This document shows positions 54,074-54,218 of a stretch of 54,218 nucleotides of DNA, in pieces; within the stretch, counting starts at the first letter, position 1, and the number at the start of each line of letters is the position of its first letter. The stretch spans positions 1-54,218 of the forward strand of contig JAUJOY010000009.1 in the NCBI GenBank assembly GCA_030447385.1, read 5' to 3'. This DNA comes from Mycobacteriales bacterium. GTDB taxonomy: Bacteria > Actinomycetota > Actinomycetes > Mycobacteriales > SCTD01. The translations under genes and the position numbers were made by a program. The notes beneath the pieces are model-generated. The model did no database searches and had not been told where the DNA came from. It saw nothing but the letters and a program-made list of their open reading frames with translations.

Positions 54074-54218
54074 ATGACCAAGCTCCGGGTCCACACCAGC
54101 GCCGCGCTCGACGGCTACATCGCAGGCCCGAGTCCATAAGGCAGGACAACCCACTCGGCGGAGCGGCAGAGCGCTGCCGCAACGATTGTCCGCCACTGGC
54201 AAGCGCGCCTTACTTAGC
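54074..54218 (+). pseudogene. RibD/dihydrofolate-reductase-like protein, N-terminal fragment
   Basis: ATG 54074 reads MTKLRVHTSAALDGYIAGPS then P-stop (TAA at about 54137). The family opening is M-x-K-(L/V)-x-x-x-x-S-x-(S/A)-L-DGY-(I/V)-A-G-P. One frame over, DNPLGGAAERC continues like the usual NPLGxGG that follows. It is therefore frameshifted close to the start. The rest lies beyond the window. Confidence 0.6.

Overview
This is a high-GC actinobacterial chromosome segment. The evidence is GTG-rich starts, strong GC-ending codon use, and a core gene order (clpS, DUF2017, Mec-type JAMM peptidase, cysO, cysM, murI, Rv1339-like hydrolase, rph, rdgB) that matches the Mycobacterium tuberculosis Rv1331-Rv1341 neighbourhood. 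The genus cannot be fixed by eye. A non-mycobacterial lineage of the Frankiales/Kineosporiales/Geodermatophilales type is plausible but is inference.

Layout. 1-4.8 kb: cell division and ribosome rescue (ftsE partial, ftsX, M23 murein hydrolase, smpB, an amidohydrolase, ssrA/tmRNA with a terminator). 4.8-14.6 kb: housekeeping genes (acyl-CoA ligase, clpS, the cysteine-biosynthesis trio mec-cysO-cysM, murI, MBL hydrolase, rph, rdgB), then a UDP-sugar decarboxylase/glycosyltransferase pair and tRNA-Leu(TAG) on the minus strand. 14.6-25.8 kb: peroxiredoxin, a metal ABC transporter lacking a binding protein, DUF3618 and DUF427 genes, an alpha-methylacyl-CoA racemase facing a membrane protein and a TetR regulator across paired palindromes, PAP2 phosphatase, an ECF-like sigma factor with a small partner, and a 600-residue protein with a nucleoside-phosphorylase-like N-terminus. 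25.9-28.5 kb: a graveyard (substrate-binding protein with a nonsense codon, collapsed peptide ABC transporter, deleted luciferase-like oxidoreductase). 28.6-38.1 kb: mostly intact accessory and signalling genes (DUF72, MFS, thioesterase, polyphosphate glucokinase, YbaK, GAF-SpoIIE phosphatase, GAF-ANTAR), with a frameshifted DUF3152 metalloprotease and a DUF5999 gene that has lost its middle frame.

38.1-43.1 kb is strongly decayed: an ABM-domain fragment, DUF3500 with an in-frame TAG, a NERD remnant, the 3' part of a tRNA-Lys, an IS256 3' fragment and a frameshifted phosphotransferase. 43.1-51.2 kb is an intact, apparently coherent beta-glucan/exopolysaccharide locus: Thr-rich secreted protein, GT39 membrane transferase, GH8 lipoprotein, processive-type GT2, DivIVA-like protein, membrane pseudokinase, and CBM-GH6 secreted cellulase. 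It is bracketed by an IS256 3' fragment on the left and an IS256 5' fragment on the right. 51.2-54.2 kb is again debris (GAF fragment, truncated IS110, IS21 istA/istB fusion remnant, a dihydrofolate-reductase-like fragment).

The most unusual items are: (i) the CysO homologue, whose diglycine is not terminal but followed by nine residues, beside its JAMM peptidase; (ii) the phosphorylase-like 600-aa protein; (iii) the GT39/Thr-rich protein/GT2/GH8/GH6 locus between split IS256 pieces; (iv) a series of genes whose start codon sits 5-7 nt after a TANNNT hexamer, the signature of leaderless transcription; (v) the tRNA-Lys fragment as a probable attachment-site scar.
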